A model generated the notes under the pieces. That model worked only from the letters and a program-made list of their open reading frames with translations, was not told the origin of the DNA and ran no database searches. Shown here in pieces: positions 1-8,951 of a stretch of DNA of 64,000 nucleotides. Every line of letters begins with the position of its first letter. Position 1 is the first letter of the stretch. This DNA is from Streptosporangiaceae bacterium (GTDB taxonomy: Bacteria > Actinomycetota > Actinomycetes > Streptosporangiales > Streptosporangiaceae). The stretch lies in NCBI GenBank assembly GCA_025964695.1, contig JAOPYK010000004.1, positions 98,987-162,986 of the forward strand. Direction: 5' to 3'. The position numbers were made by a program, and so were the translations under genes.

Positions 1-1025
1 AGCAGCTGGCCGCAGGCGTACGCCTCCGCGCTGGTGTTGTCGATCTGCTGCGCGGTGCCGCCGTACTTGGACGTGTACTCCGTGGTGAACTGGGCGCTGC
101 CCGGCTCGGGGGAGCCGGGGAACCAGTCGCCCGCTCCGAAGATGCCGGTGGTGTTGTTGACGCCGACCTTGTCGGGGAACTCCAGCGGGGAGTTGGAGCC
201 GTTGGACATGAACATGTACTTCGGGCTGAACTTGAGCTGGATCAGTGCCTTGACCTGCTGGTAAGCGTCGTTGGACTGGGTGCCCGAGACGATCACGTCC
301 GGCTTGGCGGCGGCCACCTTGGACATCACCGGCGTCAGGTCGGGCGCCTCGGCGGGATAGATGCCCTTGTAGACGGTCCGGATGCCGGCGGCCTCGAACC
401 GGGCCCGGATGCTGTCGGCGATCGGCGACGAGAACGGGTCGTCCAACGACGGATAGGCCGCGGTCGCGGGCCGCTGGCCGGCCGGCAGCGACAGGATGTA
501 GTCGGCGAAGACGTTGCCGGAGGCGACGACCGGGGCGGGCTGCACGAAGAACAGGTTGCTCAGGTGCTCGGCGAAGACCTTCGGGCCGCCACCGGCCGGC
601 TCCAGGAAGGAGTAACCGAACCGCTTGGCGATCTGCCCGGCGGGAGCGGTGAGCAGGCTGGAGAAGGGACCGAAGACCAGATCGGCGTGGTCGCGGGTGA
701 TCAGGTTGGTGTAGTTGGTCACCACCTGGTTGGGGCTGGACAGGTCGTCGACGACCTTGAGCTGGACCTTGCGGCCGAGCAGGCCGCCCTTGGCGTTGAT
801 GTGGTCGGCCCAGAGCTGGTAGCCGCGCTGGGCCGCCTTGCCGGGGTCGGCGAAGTCTCCGGTCAGGGACAGCGAGATGCCGATGGTCAGCTTCTTCGAT
901 CCGGCCGACGACGAGCTCTTCGAGCTTCCGCAGCCGGTGACCACGAGCCCGGCCGCACAGGCCAGGGCGCAGAGTCTGGTTCCGTACGACCTTCCCCGAT
1001 TGGTCAAACGATTGCTTCGGTCCAC
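1..1025 (-). CDS. Branched-chain-amino-acid-type ABC transporter substrate-binding lipoprotein (partial, 3' end outside window)
   Basis: This leftward gene runs off the window, so the ORF track omits it. It was read from the reverse strand. The start is GTG at 1025, with AGAGGAAGG about 7 nt upstream. The N-terminus has a basic stretch, a hydrophobic segment and a lipobox (VVTGCGSS), followed by a Ser-rich linker and KKLTIGISLSLTGDFAD, typical of the Peripla_BP_6/LivK family. The protein should be a lipid-anchored extracellular receptor for an amino acid, amide or other small organic acid. The ligand cannot be told from sequence. It is divergent from a LacI regulator, and two identical operators lie between them, so its expression is probably controlled by that repressor. 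Transporter permease and ATPase genes are expected beyond the left edge. Confidence 0.85.
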   Translation of the reverse strand, partial: MDRSNRLTNRGRSYGTRLCALACAAGLVVTGCGSSKSSSSAGSKKLTIGISLSLTGDFADPGKAAQRGYQLWADHINAKGGLLGRKVQLKVVDDLSSPNQVVTNYTNLITRDHADLVFGPFSSLLTAPAGQIAKRFGYSFLEPAGGGPKVFAEHLSNLFFVQPAPVVASGNVFADYILSLPAGQRPATAAYPSLDDPFSSPIADSIRARFEAAGIRTVYKGIYPAEAPDLTPVMSKVAAAKPDVIVSGTQSNDAYQQVKALIQLKFSPKYMFMSNGSNSPLEFPDKVGVNNTTGIFGAGDWFPGSPEPGSAQFTTEYTSKYGGTAQQIDNTSAEAYACGQL

Positions 1026-1129
1026 CGTGGGGCCTTCCTCTCGCAGGTCGAACATGACACGTCGAAAATGGAGTCACTGGACCTGCCCCGGGCGGGCCGC
1101 GGTCCCTCAGGCGATTGACGTCCGTACCG

Positions 1130-1139
1130 CAATCGATTG
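1130..1139. promoter_or_regulatory. LacI-type operator copy 1 (CAATCGATTG)
   Basis: Perfect 10-bp palindrome with a central CG, as in LacI-family operators. It lies about 105 bp upstream of the binding-protein start and 101 bp upstream of the lacI-like start. With flanks it reads GCAATCGATTGT. Confidence 0.7.
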
Positions 1140-1196
1140 TCGCGAGGTTAGGCCTGCTTCATGGAACATGTCAATGGTGTTAACGAGAGCCCATAA

Positions 1197-1206
1197 CAAT
1201 CGATTG
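1197..1206. promoter_or_regulatory. LacI-type operator copy 2 (CAATCGATTG)
   Basis: Second perfect copy, 67 bp from the first. Its flanked 12-mer ACAATCGATTGC is the exact reverse complement of copy 1, so the two form an inverted pair. It sits 34 bp upstream of the lacI-like start, which fits autoregulation together with control of the divergent transport gene. Confidence 0.7.
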
Positions 1207-1239
1207 CGAAAGTGATCGTCGACCCTTAGGCTCACTGTT

Positions 1240-2253
1240 GTGACAGTGACACTGCGCGACGTGGCCCGTGCCGCGCAGGTGCATCCGGGCACGGCCAGCA
1301 AGGCCCTCAACGAGGCGACCCGCTCCCAGGTCGCCTCGGCCACCGCCCAGCGGGTGCTGGCCGCGGCCGAACGCCTGGGGTATCAGCCCAACACCCTCGC
1401 CCGGGGCCTGCGCACCCGCCGGTCCTATGCCGTCGGAGTCGTACTGCCCGACCTGACCAACCCGCTGTTCCCGCCGATCGTGCGCGGTGCCGAGCAGGCG
1501 CTGGCGGCCGCCGGCTACATCACGCTGATCGTGGACACCGACAACGACCCGGCGGTGGAGGAGCGGCTCATGACGATGCTGCGAGCCCGGCGTGCCGACG
1601 GCTACCTCATCGCCACCGCGCGCCGGGAGCATCCCCTCGTCGAGCAGGCCGCGGCCGATGGGCTGCCCATGGTGCTCGTCAACCGCGTCACCGAGGTCGC
1701 GTTGGTGCCCGCGGTCGCCGGTGATGAGGTCGCGGGGGTCGCCTCGGCCATCGAGCATCTGGTCTCGCTGGGTCATCGCCGCATCGGGCATCTGGCCGGC
1801 CCGCAGGACCTGTCCACCGGGTTCGGCCGCTACCAGGCGTTCCTGGCAGCCGGGCGGCGCTTCGGCCTGGCCGCCGCCGACTGCCCGGTCACCTTCGCGG
1901 ACGCCTACAGCGAACCGGCCGGAGTGCAGGCCGCGCGGCAGATGCTTTCCCAGCCCGCCCGGCCGACCGCCATCGTGGCGGGCAACGACCTCATCGCCAT
2001 CGGTTGCCTCGACGTGCTGGCGGAGATGGGGCTGCGCTGCCCGTCCGACGTCTCAGTGATCGGGTTCAACGACATGCCGATGCTCGCCCGGCTCGACCCC
2101 CCGCTGACCACCGTTCAGCTACCCCAGCAGGAGATCGGGGCGGAGGCCGCCCGGCTGCTGCTGGAGAGCATCGCCAGTCCCGGCGGCCCGGCCAAGCGCC
2201 TGTTGCTGCCCTGCCGGCTGGTTATCCGCGCCTCGACCGCCGCCCCCGCCTGA
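1240..2253 (+). CDS. LacI/PurR-family transcriptional regulator
   Basis: The 337-residue protein has the full LacI architecture. An N-terminal helix-turn-helix (LRDVARAAQVHPGTASKALN, about residues 5-24) and hinge helix (YQPNTLARGLRTRR) are followed by a periplasmic-binding-protein-like effector domain starting VGVVLPDLTNPLFPPI and ending in the usual LTTVQLPQQEIG region. The length is normal for the family. The start is the GTG at 1240. No strong Shine-Dalgarno is visible, so the transcript may have a short leader. It is divergent from an ABC binding-protein gene, and two CAATCGATTG operators occupy the shared promoter, so it is most likely the local repressor of that uptake system. The effector is unknown, possibly the transported ligand or a product of it. 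Confidence 0.9.
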   Translation: MTVTLRDVARAAQVHPGTASKALNEATRSQVASATAQRVLAAAERLGYQPNTLARGLRTRRSYAVGVVLPDLTNPLFPPIVRGAEQALAAAGYITLIVDTDNDPAVEERLMTMLRARRADGYLIATARREHPLVEQAAADGLPMVLVNRVTEVALVPAVAGDEVAGVASAIEHLVSLGHRRIGHLAGPQDLSTGFGRYQAFLAAGRRFGLAAADCPVTFADAYSEPAGVQAARQMLSQPARPTAIVAGNDLIAIGCLDVLAEMGLRCPSDVSVIGFNDMPMLARLDPPLTTVQLPQQEIGAEAARLLLESIASPGGPAKRLLLPCRLVIRASTAAPA

Positions 2254-2395
2254 CGCGCGCTGAACGCGGGAAGGCCCTCCTGGGACTCGACCAGCTGTAG
2301 TCCGGGGCCGATCGAGTCAGGTGAACTGCCTCCTCGTGTACGGACGAACCCTCGGCCCGGTGGTGGATCGCCGCGCGCGTGGGACCGTGAGCCTA

Positions 2396-2415
2396 CCAAG
2401 CGACCGCTAGTTTGG
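2396..2415. promoter_or_regulatory. Degenerate copy of the CCAAGCG..CGCTAGG operator
   Basis: Reads CCAAGCGACCGCTAGTTTGG. It matches the 16-bp operator at 2549 with two mismatches and is itself an imperfect palindrome within CTACCAAGCG...TTTGGTA. It lies in the 328-bp gap after the lacI-like gene (2254-2581), which holds no credible gene. A short direct repeat (gtgatctggtgg) occurs at about 2470-2505. Confidence 0.5.
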
Positions 2416-2548
2416 TACGAGGGGTCGCCCAGGGCATGCGGGGTCATTGCGATCTGCCGGGGGTGATCCGATCTGGTGGGGTGATCTGGTGGGGTGATCT
2501 GGTGGTCTTTCAGTGCGTTGACAGCGCGCTGAACCGAGCCCTAGTGTC

Positions 2549-2564
2549 CCAAGCGAGCGCTAGG
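2549..2564. promoter_or_regulatory. TetR-type operator (CCAAGCGAGCGCTAGG), type B
   Basis: Imperfect palindrome CCAAGCG-AG-CGCTAGG, ending 17 bp before the first acyl-CoA dehydrogenase start. The 20-mer CCAAGCGAGCGCTAGGTTAG recurs, inverted, in front of the DUF35 operon at 29337-29356. This strongly suggests one regulator controls both operons. Confidence 0.7.
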
Positions 2565-2581
2565 TTAGTTCGGAGGGGTGC

Positions 2582-3724
2582 GTGGATCTCAGCTTCAGCG
2601 ATCGTCAGCAGGCGTTCCGTGCCGAGGTGCGCGCGTGGCTCGCGGCTCATGTTCCCTCCGAACCCCTCCCGTCCATGGACACCGTCGAGGGCTTCGAGCG
2701 GCACCGCGCCTGGGAGCGGGAGCTCGCCGGGGCCCGGCTGTCGGTGGTGTCCTGGCCGGAGGAGTTCGGCGGGCGCGCGGCCGACCTCACCGACTGGCTG
2801 ATCTTCGAGGAGGAGTACTGGGCGGCCGGTGCTCCCGGCCGGGTGAGCCAGAACGGCATCTTCCTGCTCGCCCCCACCCTCATGGCGTACGGCACCGACG
2901 AGCAGAAACGCAGATTCCTGCCCGCGATGGCGACGGCCGGGCAGGTCTGGGCCCAGGCCTGGTCGGAGCCCGAGGCCGGCAGCGACCTCGCCTCGCTGCG
3001 TGCCACGGCCACCCCCGAGGGCGACGGCTGGCGTCTGAACGGGCAGAAGACCTGGAGCTCCCGCGCCGTCTACGCCGACTGGGGGTTCGGGCTGTTCCGC
3101 AGCGACCCGGAGTCCGAGCGGCACCGCGGTCTCACCTACTACCTGTTCCCGCTGGACGCGGAGGGGGTGACCGTACGGCCGATCGCCCAGCTCGACGGCG
3201 ACCCCGGTTTCGCGGAGATCTTCTTCGACGACGTATTCGTCCCGGGCGACCAGGTGCTCGGCGGCATCGGCCAGGGCTGGAAGGTCGCCATGGCCACCAC
3301 CAGCTCCGAGCGAGGTCTCACGCTCCGCAGCCCCGGACGGTTCATGGCCACCGCCGACCGGCTGCTCGCACTCGCCAGGACCAGCGCCGACCAGACCCTG
3401 CGCGACGCCGCCGTGCAGGCCTGGCTGGACGCCGACGCCTACCGGCTGCACACCTTCCAGGCGGTGGCCCGGCTCGAGGAGGGCATCGAGCTCGGCGCCG
3501 ACTCCAGCCTGATGAAGGTGTTCTGGTCCGAGCTGGACCTGCGGCTGCACGAGCTGGCGCTCGAACTCCTCGGCCCACGCGCCACGCTGTCGGCCGGGGC
3601 ACCGGACGCGGCGGGCCGCTGGCTGGACGGATTCCTGTTCTCCCTGGCCGGGCCGATCTACGCGGGAACCAACGAGATCCAGCGCAACATCATCGCCGAG
3701 CGGGTTCTGGGGCTGCCGAGATGA
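2582..3724 (+). CDS. Acyl-CoA dehydrogenase, large-type FadE subunit
   Basis: The 380-residue flavoprotein should catalyse FAD-dependent alpha,beta-dehydrogenation of an acyl-CoA. The three ACAD domains are present: an N-terminal helical domain (MDLSFSDRQQAFRAEVRAWL), a middle beta domain with WSEPEAGSDLASL, and a C-terminal helical domain ending GTNEIQRNIIAERVLGLPR. The start is GTG 2582 with GGAGGGG just upstream. The stop overlaps the next dehydrogenase start (ATGA). An adjacent large (about 380 aa) and small (about 330 aa) FadE pair is the pattern of the heterotetrameric steroid-side-chain and ring dehydrogenases of mycobacteria (FadE28-29, FadE31-32/33 types). A heteromeric complex with the next gene is inferred. 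The substrate is unknown. Confidence 0.9.
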   Translation: MDLSFSDRQQAFRAEVRAWLAAHVPSEPLPSMDTVEGFERHRAWERELAGARLSVVSWPEEFGGRAADLTDWLIFEEEYWAAGAPGRVSQNGIFLLAPTLMAYGTDEQKRRFLPAMATAGQVWAQAWSEPEAGSDLASLRATATPEGDGWRLNGQKTWSSRAVYADWGFGLFRSDPESERHRGLTYYLFPLDAEGVTVRPIAQLDGDPGFAEIFFDDVFVPGDQVLGGIGQGWKVAMATTSSERGLTLRSPGRFMATADRLLALARTSADQTLRDAAVQAWLDADAYRLHTFQAVARLEEGIELGADSSLMKVFWSELDLRLHELALELLGPRATLSAGAPDAAGRWLDGFLFSLAGPIYAGTNEIQRNIIAERVLGLPR

Positions 3725-4719
3725 AGTTCTCCTTCACCGAAGACCAGCGGCTGCTGGCTCGGGCCGTCCGCGAGGCGCTGGCCAAGAGCTGCCCGCCCGA
3801 GACCGTACGGGCCGCCAAGGCCGACCCGGCCGTGCGCCGCGGGGACGCCTGGCGGGCCCTCGCCGAGCTGGGACTGCTGGGTGCTCACGTGCCCGAGGAG
3901 CACGGCGGCCTCGGGCTCACGCCGCTCGACACCGTTCTGGCGTACGAGGAGATCGGCCGGGCGGCCGTCCCCGGGCCCATCGTGGAGACCGCGGTCGCCG
4001 CCCCCCTGGTCGTCGGCACCGAGTGGCTGGAGCGGATCGCCACCGGAGCGGCGGCGGTCTCGGTGCGCACCGACGACTCGCCCTACCTGCTCGACGCCGA
4101 CCTGGCGGACCTGCTGATCCTCCAGGAGGGCCACGGCCGCACGCTCGCCGTCCCGGGCACCGTCGAGCTCACCGAGCAACCTTCCGTGGACCCCACCCGG
4201 CGGCTGTTCAGTGCGGACGCCGGCACCGGCGGACGGCAGATCGACCATCCGGGGCTGGACCGCGCATTCGACCAGGCCGCGCTGGCGACGGCCGCCCAGC
4301 TGCTCGGCCTCGGCCGTCATCTGCTCGACGCCGCGGTCGCGTACGCCGGGCAGCGCAAGCAGTTCGGCAAGCAGATCGGGTCTTTCCAGGCGGTCAAGCA
4401 CCAGCTGGCCGATGTCGCGATCGCACTGAACTTCGCGGCACCCGTCGTGCACCGGGCCGCGTACTCGCTCACCCACGAGGGTGCCACCGCCTCCCGGGAC
4501 GTGTCCGCCGCCAAGGTCGCCGCGGCCGCCGCCGCCCAGCGAGCCGTCCGGACCGCGCTGCAGGTCCACGGCGGCATCGGTTACACCGACGAACTCGACC
4601 TGCACCTGTGGTTCGCGCGGGTATGGTCGCTGCGCACCACCTGGGGCGACGATCGGGTGCACCGCGCCCGCCTGTGCGCCGCACTGCTCGGCGAGTCCAC
4701 GACCGTACGACTTCCCTAG
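3721..4719 (+). CDS. Acyl-CoA dehydrogenase, small-type FadE subunit
   Basis: The 332-residue ACAD starts at the ATG overlapping the previous stop, so translation is coupled. It shows an N-terminal domain (MKFSFTEDQRLLARAVREAL), a shortened middle domain, and the C-terminal FAD-contacting region QRKQFGKQIGSFQAVKHQLAD and QVHGGIGYTDELDLHLWF. The compact middle domain and about 330-residue length are typical of the second subunit in heteromeric actinobacterial dehydrogenases. It probably pairs with the upstream 380-residue subunit in the cytosol. The start of the HyuA gene follows 11 bp after its TAG, so one transcript is likely. Confidence 0.9.
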   Translation: MKFSFTEDQRLLARAVREALAKSCPPETVRAAKADPAVRRGDAWRALAELGLLGAHVPEEHGGLGLTPLDTVLAYEEIGRAAVPGPIVETAVAAPLVVGTEWLERIATGAAAVSVRTDDSPYLLDADLADLLILQEGHGRTLAVPGTVELTEQPSVDPTRRLFSADAGTGGRQIDHPGLDRAFDQAALATAAQLLGLGRHLLDAAVAYAGQRKQFGKQIGSFQAVKHQLADVAIALNFAAPVVHRAAYSLTHEGATASRDVSAAKVAAAAAAQRAVRTALQVHGGIGYTDELDLHLWFARVWSLRTTWGDDRVHRARLCAALLGESTTVRLP

Positions 4720-4730
4720 GCAGGTCCCAG

Positions 4731-7043
4731 ATGACCATCACCGTGGCCAGCGATGTCGGCGGCACCTTCACCGACGTCGTCCTCACCCGGGCCGACGGAC
4801 GGGTGCACGTGGTCAAGACCCTCACCACTCCTGACGATCCGACCGTCGGGCTGCTGCGCGGCTGCGCGGCCGTACTCGAACTGGCCGGGGTCGCACCGGC
4901 AGAGGTGGACCGGTTCGTGCATGCCACGACTCTGGCCACCAACGTGATCCTGGAGCGGCGCGGCGTCTCGGTCGCGTTCGTCACCACCGAGGGCTTCCGT
5001 TCACTGCTCGCGCTCGGCCGCCAGGCCAGGGTGGAGGAGGAACGCTTCGACCTGGCCTTCGAGCCGGCCGACCCACCCGTGCCGCTGACGCACACCTTCA
5101 CCGTCCCGGAACGTGTGTCGGCCGCCGGCGAGGTCCTGCGACCGCTCGACGAGGAGGCGGCCGTGCGGGTGGCGGACGAGATCGCCGGGCTGGGAGTACA
5201 GGCCGTCGCGATCTGCCTGCTGCACTCCTACGCCAACCCGGCACACGAACGGCGGCTGGCCGCCCTGCTCGCGGAACGGCTGCCCACCGGTGTGCCGGTC
5301 GTGCTGTCCGCCGAGGTCTGGCCAGAGCTGGGCGAGTACGAGCGGTCCACCACCACCCTCATGTCGGCCTATGTCGGGCCCGTCATGGCGTCCTATCTAC
5401 ATCGCCTCGGTGCGCAGCTCCGTGAACTGGGCATCATCGCCCCCGTCCACGTGATGGAGTCGGCGGGCGGAGTGCTGCCCGCGGCGCTGGCGGCCTCGCG
5501 GGCCGTCTACACCATCGAGTCCGGTCCCGCCGCAGGCGTGATCGCCGCCGCCCGGCAGGGCGCGGCCCGTGGCCTGGCCGACCTGATCTCCTTCGACATG
5601 GGCGGCACCACCGCCAAGGCCGGCCTGGTCCGGGGCGGCCGGCCAGGTATCACCCACGAGTTCCAGGTCGGTGGCAAGGGCAGCTTCGGCGGACGCCGGG
5701 CCGGCACCGGCATACCGATCAAGGTGCCGGCCATCGATCTGGCCGAGGTGGGCTCCGGCGGCGGCTCGATCGCATGGGTGGACGCCGGCACGCTACGGGT
5801 GGGACCGATGTCGGCCGGCGCCGACCCCGGACCGGCCTGCTACGCGCGCGGCGGCACCCGGCCCACCGTCACCGACGCGAACCTGGTGCTCGGCTATCTC
5901 GACCCCGACGGTTTCGCCGAGTTCACGCTCTCGGTCGAAGCCGCTCTCACCGCCATCGCCGAGCACGTCGCCGGGCCGCTGGGAGTGCCGGTGATCGACG
6001 CCGCCGCGGCCATCCACGACATCGCCAACGCGCAGATGAGCGCCGCCGTGCACGTGGTGACGGTACGGCGAGGCATCGACCCCCGCGGCTTCACCCTGGT
6101 CGCCCTGGGCGGGGCGGCCCCCACCCACATCGCCCGGCTGGCCGAACGTTTCGGCATCGGCAGGGTCCTGGTGCCGCCCTACTGCGGGGTTGGCTCGGCG
6201 GTCGGGCTGCTGTACGCCGACCTGGCCGTGGAGCGCGCCCGTACCTTCCTGGTCGCCGCGGACACGCTGACCTCCGCCTCCAGCGCCGCGGCCCCCACCT
6301 CCGACGCCGCCCTGTCGGACCTGGCGGAGGCCTTCACCGACCTGGAGCGGTCGGCCCGCACCGACCTGTCCGCCGAGCCGTCGAGTGTCCCGGAACCGGA
6401 GGGGCCCGCGGTGCCGGACACCCCATGGGCCGGCGGGCGAGACACCCCACAAGACATCCCACGGGACATCCCACGGGTCGGCGCACGGGCCGGCGCACGG
6501 GCGGGTGAGGTGGTGGTGCGGTCGGTGGGGATCCGGTTCATCGGGCAGGCCCACGCCTTCACGGTCGAGCTGGCGGGGGGACAGCTCACGCGGGACTCGA
6601 TCCGGCACGCGGTGGAGGAGTTCTACAAGCGCTACCGCGAGTCGTACGGAATCGATCTGCGCGACCCCGTCGAGATCACCACCGCCCGGGCCCGGGTCAC
6701 CCTCCCCTCGCACCCCGAACCCCACGCGAGCGACGGCGGGGTTCACGACGGTGGGGTTCACGACGGGGTTCACGGTGGGGTTCGCAACGGTGGACTTCAG
6801 GATGGCGGCGGTGCGTCGGTCAACGGATCGGCGGGGGCGTTCCGCAGAGGCTCCCGCCGGGTCGTGTTCGACGGGAAGGTCCGGGAGGTGCCCGTCATCG
6901 TCCGGAACGACTGCCCTCCGGGTACGGAGCTGATCGGGCCGTGCGTGGTCACCGAGCCCCAGTCCTCGCTGCTCGTGCCGCCGGGCTGGCACGGGACCGT
7001 CGACGACCGGGGAGCCGTCCTCCTCGAGCACTCACCTCCGTGA
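4731..7043 (+). CDS. Hydantoinase/oxoprolinase family protein, HyuA-type ATP-binding subunit
   Basis: The 770-residue protein begins with the ASKHA nucleotide-binding signature (ASDVGGTFTDVVLTRADG), followed by the hydantoinase A core (ESAGGVLPAALAASRAVYTIESGPAAG, FDMGGTTAKAGLV) and a C-terminal oxoprolinase-like domain. HyuA homologues use ATP to phosphorylate and open cyclic amides, or to activate ketones for carboxylation, together with HyuB. HyuB follows 161 bp downstream. Two linker regions carry in-frame repeats (DIPRDIPR.., VGARAGARAG, and GGVHDGGVHDGVHGG) that look like recent short tandem duplications and are probably disordered. Placement between FadE subunits and an LLM flavoenzyme suggests that the cyclic substrate is made or processed as part of a CoA-linked ring degradation. 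That link is inference. Confidence 0.88.
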   Translation: MTITVASDVGGTFTDVVLTRADGRVHVVKTLTTPDDPTVGLLRGCAAVLELAGVAPAEVDRFVHATTLATNVILERRGVSVAFVTTEGFRSLLALGRQARVEEERFDLAFEPADPPVPLTHTFTVPERVSAAGEVLRPLDEEAAVRVADEIAGLGVQAVAICLLHSYANPAHERRLAALLAERLPTGVPVVLSAEVWPELGEYERSTTTLMSAYVGPVMASYLHRLGAQLRELGIIAPVHVMESAGGVLPAALAASRAVYTIESGPAAGVIAAARQGAARGLADLISFDMGGTTAKAGLVRGGRPGITHEFQVGGKGSFGGRRAGTGIPIKVPAIDLAEVGSGGGSIAWVDAGTLRVGPMSAGADPGPACYARGGTRPTVTDANLVLGYLDPDGFAEFTLSVEAALTAIAEHVAGPLGVPVIDAAAAIHDIANAQMSAAVHVVTVRRGIDPRGFTLVALGGAAPTHIARLAERFGIGRVLVPPYCGVGSAVGLLYADLAVERARTFLVAADTLTSASSAAAPTSDAALSDLAEAFTDLERSARTDLSAEPSSVPEPEGPAVPDTPWAGGRDTPQDIPRDIPRVGARAGARAGEVVVRSVGIRFIGQAHAFTVELAGGQLTRDSIRHAVEEFYKRYRESYGIDLRDPVEITTARARVTLPSHPEPHASDGGVHDGGVHDGVHGGVRNGGLQDGGGASVNGSAGAFRRGSRRVVFDGKVREVPVIVRNDCPPGTELIGPCVVTEPQSSLLVPPGWHGTVDDRGAVLLEHSPP

Positions 7044-7070
7044 TCACATGATCATGCGACGACCCGCTGC

Positions 7071-7182
7071 GGGATCGCGGAGACGGGATCGCGGAGACGG
7101 GCTCACGGACACGGGATCAGGGACACGGGCTCACGGACACGGGCTCACGGACACGGGATCAGGGAGACGGGATCAGGGCGGG
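7071..7182. repeat. Eight 14-bp tandem units between hyuA and hyuB
   Basis: Units vary around gggatcgcggagac, gggctcacggacac and gggatcagggagac, in perfect 14-bp register. The array fills most of the spacer before the HyuB start. The unit is not a multiple of three and no gene is seen in it. Confidence 0.9.
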
Positions 7183-7204
7183 ATGACGGGAGAGTGGAAG
7201 TCCG

Positions 7205-8833
7205 ATGGCGGATGATCTGACGGCGGAGATTCTGCGGAACGCACTGTGCGTGGCGGCCGAGGAAGCCAGCATCGTCGTCGTGCGGTCCGCGTACTCGACT
7301 TTCATCGTCGAGGGCGCGGACGCGGCGGCCGCGGTCCTGGACGCCGACGGAAGGCTGGTCGCGCACTCGCTGTCCACCGCGATCGTGCAGTGCGCGAGCC
7401 TGCGCAGTGCGCTGCCGTATGTGCTGCGCACCTTCCCGCCCGGGAGCATGGCGCCGGGGGAGGTGTTCATGCTCAACGACGTCTATCAGGGCGGCATCCA
7501 CGCCAACGACCTGCTGGTCTTCCGGCCGGTGTTCGTGGACGGCACGCCCGCCTACTTCACCGGCACGCTCATCCATGTCGCGGACCTGTCCGGGATCTCC
7601 GCGGGCGGCATGGCCAGTGACGCCACCGACGTGTTCCTGGAGGGCGTGCAACTGCCACCGATCCGGATCGCGACCGCCGAGGGGCTGGTCGACGACATGG
7701 CCCGGCTGCTGGCCGCCAACAGCCGCACCCCCGAGCGGCTGCTGGGCGACGTCCGGGCCCTCATCGCCGGCGCCAACGTGGCGGCGAAGCGGCTCGAGGA
7801 CATCATCGGGCAGTACACCGCGGCCGGGCTGGCCCAGGGCGTCAAGGACTACCTCGCGCACACCGAGGCCAGGATGCGGGCCGAGCTGGCCGTGCTGCCG
7901 GACGGCGTCTACCAGGGCGAGTTCCGGCTGGACGACGACCGGTTCGGGGAGCACCACATCAGGGTCACGGTCACCCTCGACCAGAGCCTCGACCCGGGCG
8001 GGGTCACCGTCGACTTCGAGGGTACCGACCCGCAGGTGGCGTGGCCGATCAACTCCGGCTTCTCGCAGACCAGCGGCGGGGTGATGTACGCGCTCCGCTG
8101 CTACGTCGATCCCTCGCTGCCGCTGAACGAGGGCTGTTTCGCGGCCATCGACCTTCGGCTGCCGGAGGGCAGCCTGGTCAACTGCACGCCCCCGTACCCG
8201 GGCGGCGGCCGCTGGGCGACGGTCGCCGCCGCCGAAGAGGCGATCTTCGCCGCGCTCACCCAGGTGCTGCCCGAGCGCGGCGTCGCGGCCTCCGGCATCT
8301 TGCAGGGCTTCAGCATCAGCGGGGTGAGCCGGCCGTGGCTGCACATGGCATTCGACCTCGGTGGCATGGGTGCCAGCGCGCGCCGGGACGGGCCGGACGC
8401 GACCGGCGCGCTGTTCGGCGGCGGGCGCAACATCATTCCGCAGGTCGAGCCGATCGAGGCGCGGCTGCCGGTCCGGGTCGAGGAGGTCTCCCTGATCCCC
8501 GACTCGGGCGGGATCGGGACGCACCGCGGCGGGCTGGGCACCCGTACGGTCATCCGGATGCTCGAGGACGCCCGGGTGGACACCCGAGGCGATCGGCTCA
8601 CCTCCCCGCCGCCGGGTGCCTCCGGCGGCAGGCCGGGGCGGGGCGGTGGCTACTACCGGGAGCGCGTCGACGGCACTCGTGAGCCGCTCAGCTCCAAGGG
8701 CACCCGGCAGCCGCTGGCCGCCGGAGAGGCCCTGGTGCTGGAGACCTCGGGCGGCGGCGGCTACGGCGACCCCGCCGAACGCGCACCCGAAGCCGTACGC
8801 AAGGACCTCGCCGACGGGCGCACGAGCATATGA
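7205..8833 (+). CDS. Hydantoinase/oxoprolinase family protein, HyuB-type subunit
   Basis: The 542-residue protein matches the hydantoinase B/oxoprolinase family. It begins LTAEILRNALCVAAEEASIVVVRSAYS, has the family block PGEVFMLNDVYQGGIHANDLLVF, and ends with a glycine-rich tail (SGGGGYGDPAERAPEAVRKDL) like that of acetophenone carboxylase and N-methylhydantoinase B subunits. The length is normal. The start is ATG 7205 downstream of GGGAGAGTGGAAG. It should form the catalytic complex with HyuA. The operon context (dehydrogenases upstream, flavoenzyme downstream) does not fit plain hydantoin use, for which a carbamoylase or racemase would be expected. Confidence 0.88.
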   Translation: MADDLTAEILRNALCVAAEEASIVVVRSAYSTFIVEGADAAAAVLDADGRLVAHSLSTAIVQCASLRSALPYVLRTFPPGSMAPGEVFMLNDVYQGGIHANDLLVFRPVFVDGTPAYFTGTLIHVADLSGISAGGMASDATDVFLEGVQLPPIRIATAEGLVDDMARLLAANSRTPERLLGDVRALIAGANVAAKRLEDIIGQYTAAGLAQGVKDYLAHTEARMRAELAVLPDGVYQGEFRLDDDRFGEHHIRVTVTLDQSLDPGGVTVDFEGTDPQVAWPINSGFSQTSGGVMYALRCYVDPSLPLNEGCFAAIDLRLPEGSLVNCTPPYPGGGRWATVAAAEEAIFAALTQVLPERGVAASGILQGFSISGVSRPWLHMAFDLGGMGASARRDGPDATGALFGGGRNIIPQVEPIEARLPVRVEEVSLIPDSGGIGTHRGGLGTRTVIRMLEDARVDTRGDRLTSPPPGASGGRPGRGGGYYRERVDGTREPLSSKGTRQPLAAGEALVLETSGGGGYGDPAERAPEAVRKDLADGRTSI

Positions 8834-8858
8834 CCGACGAAGCGACCTCGTGACCGGG

Positions 8859-8932
8859 GAGCTCATGACCGGGAGCTCGTGATCAGGGAGCTCGTGAGCG
8901 GAGAGCTCGTGAGCGGAGAGCTCGTGAGCCGG
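8859..8932. repeat. Five tandem units of about 15 bp (gagctcgtgagcgga)
   Basis: Degenerate to perfect copies of gagctcgtgagcgga fill the spacer between hyuB and the LLM oxidoreductase gene. The last unit ends 20 bp before the next start codon. Confidence 0.9.
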
Positions 8933-8951
8933 GAACGGAGAGGGAGACGGA

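Noticed and set aside
4023-7043. 1006-aa ORF starting in the second acyl-CoA dehydrogenase
   Set aside because: The first 236 codons are an Arg/Pro-rich shadow of the dehydrogenase frame. The real HyuA start is ATG 4731 with a Shine-Dalgarno and the ASDVGGTFTD motif.
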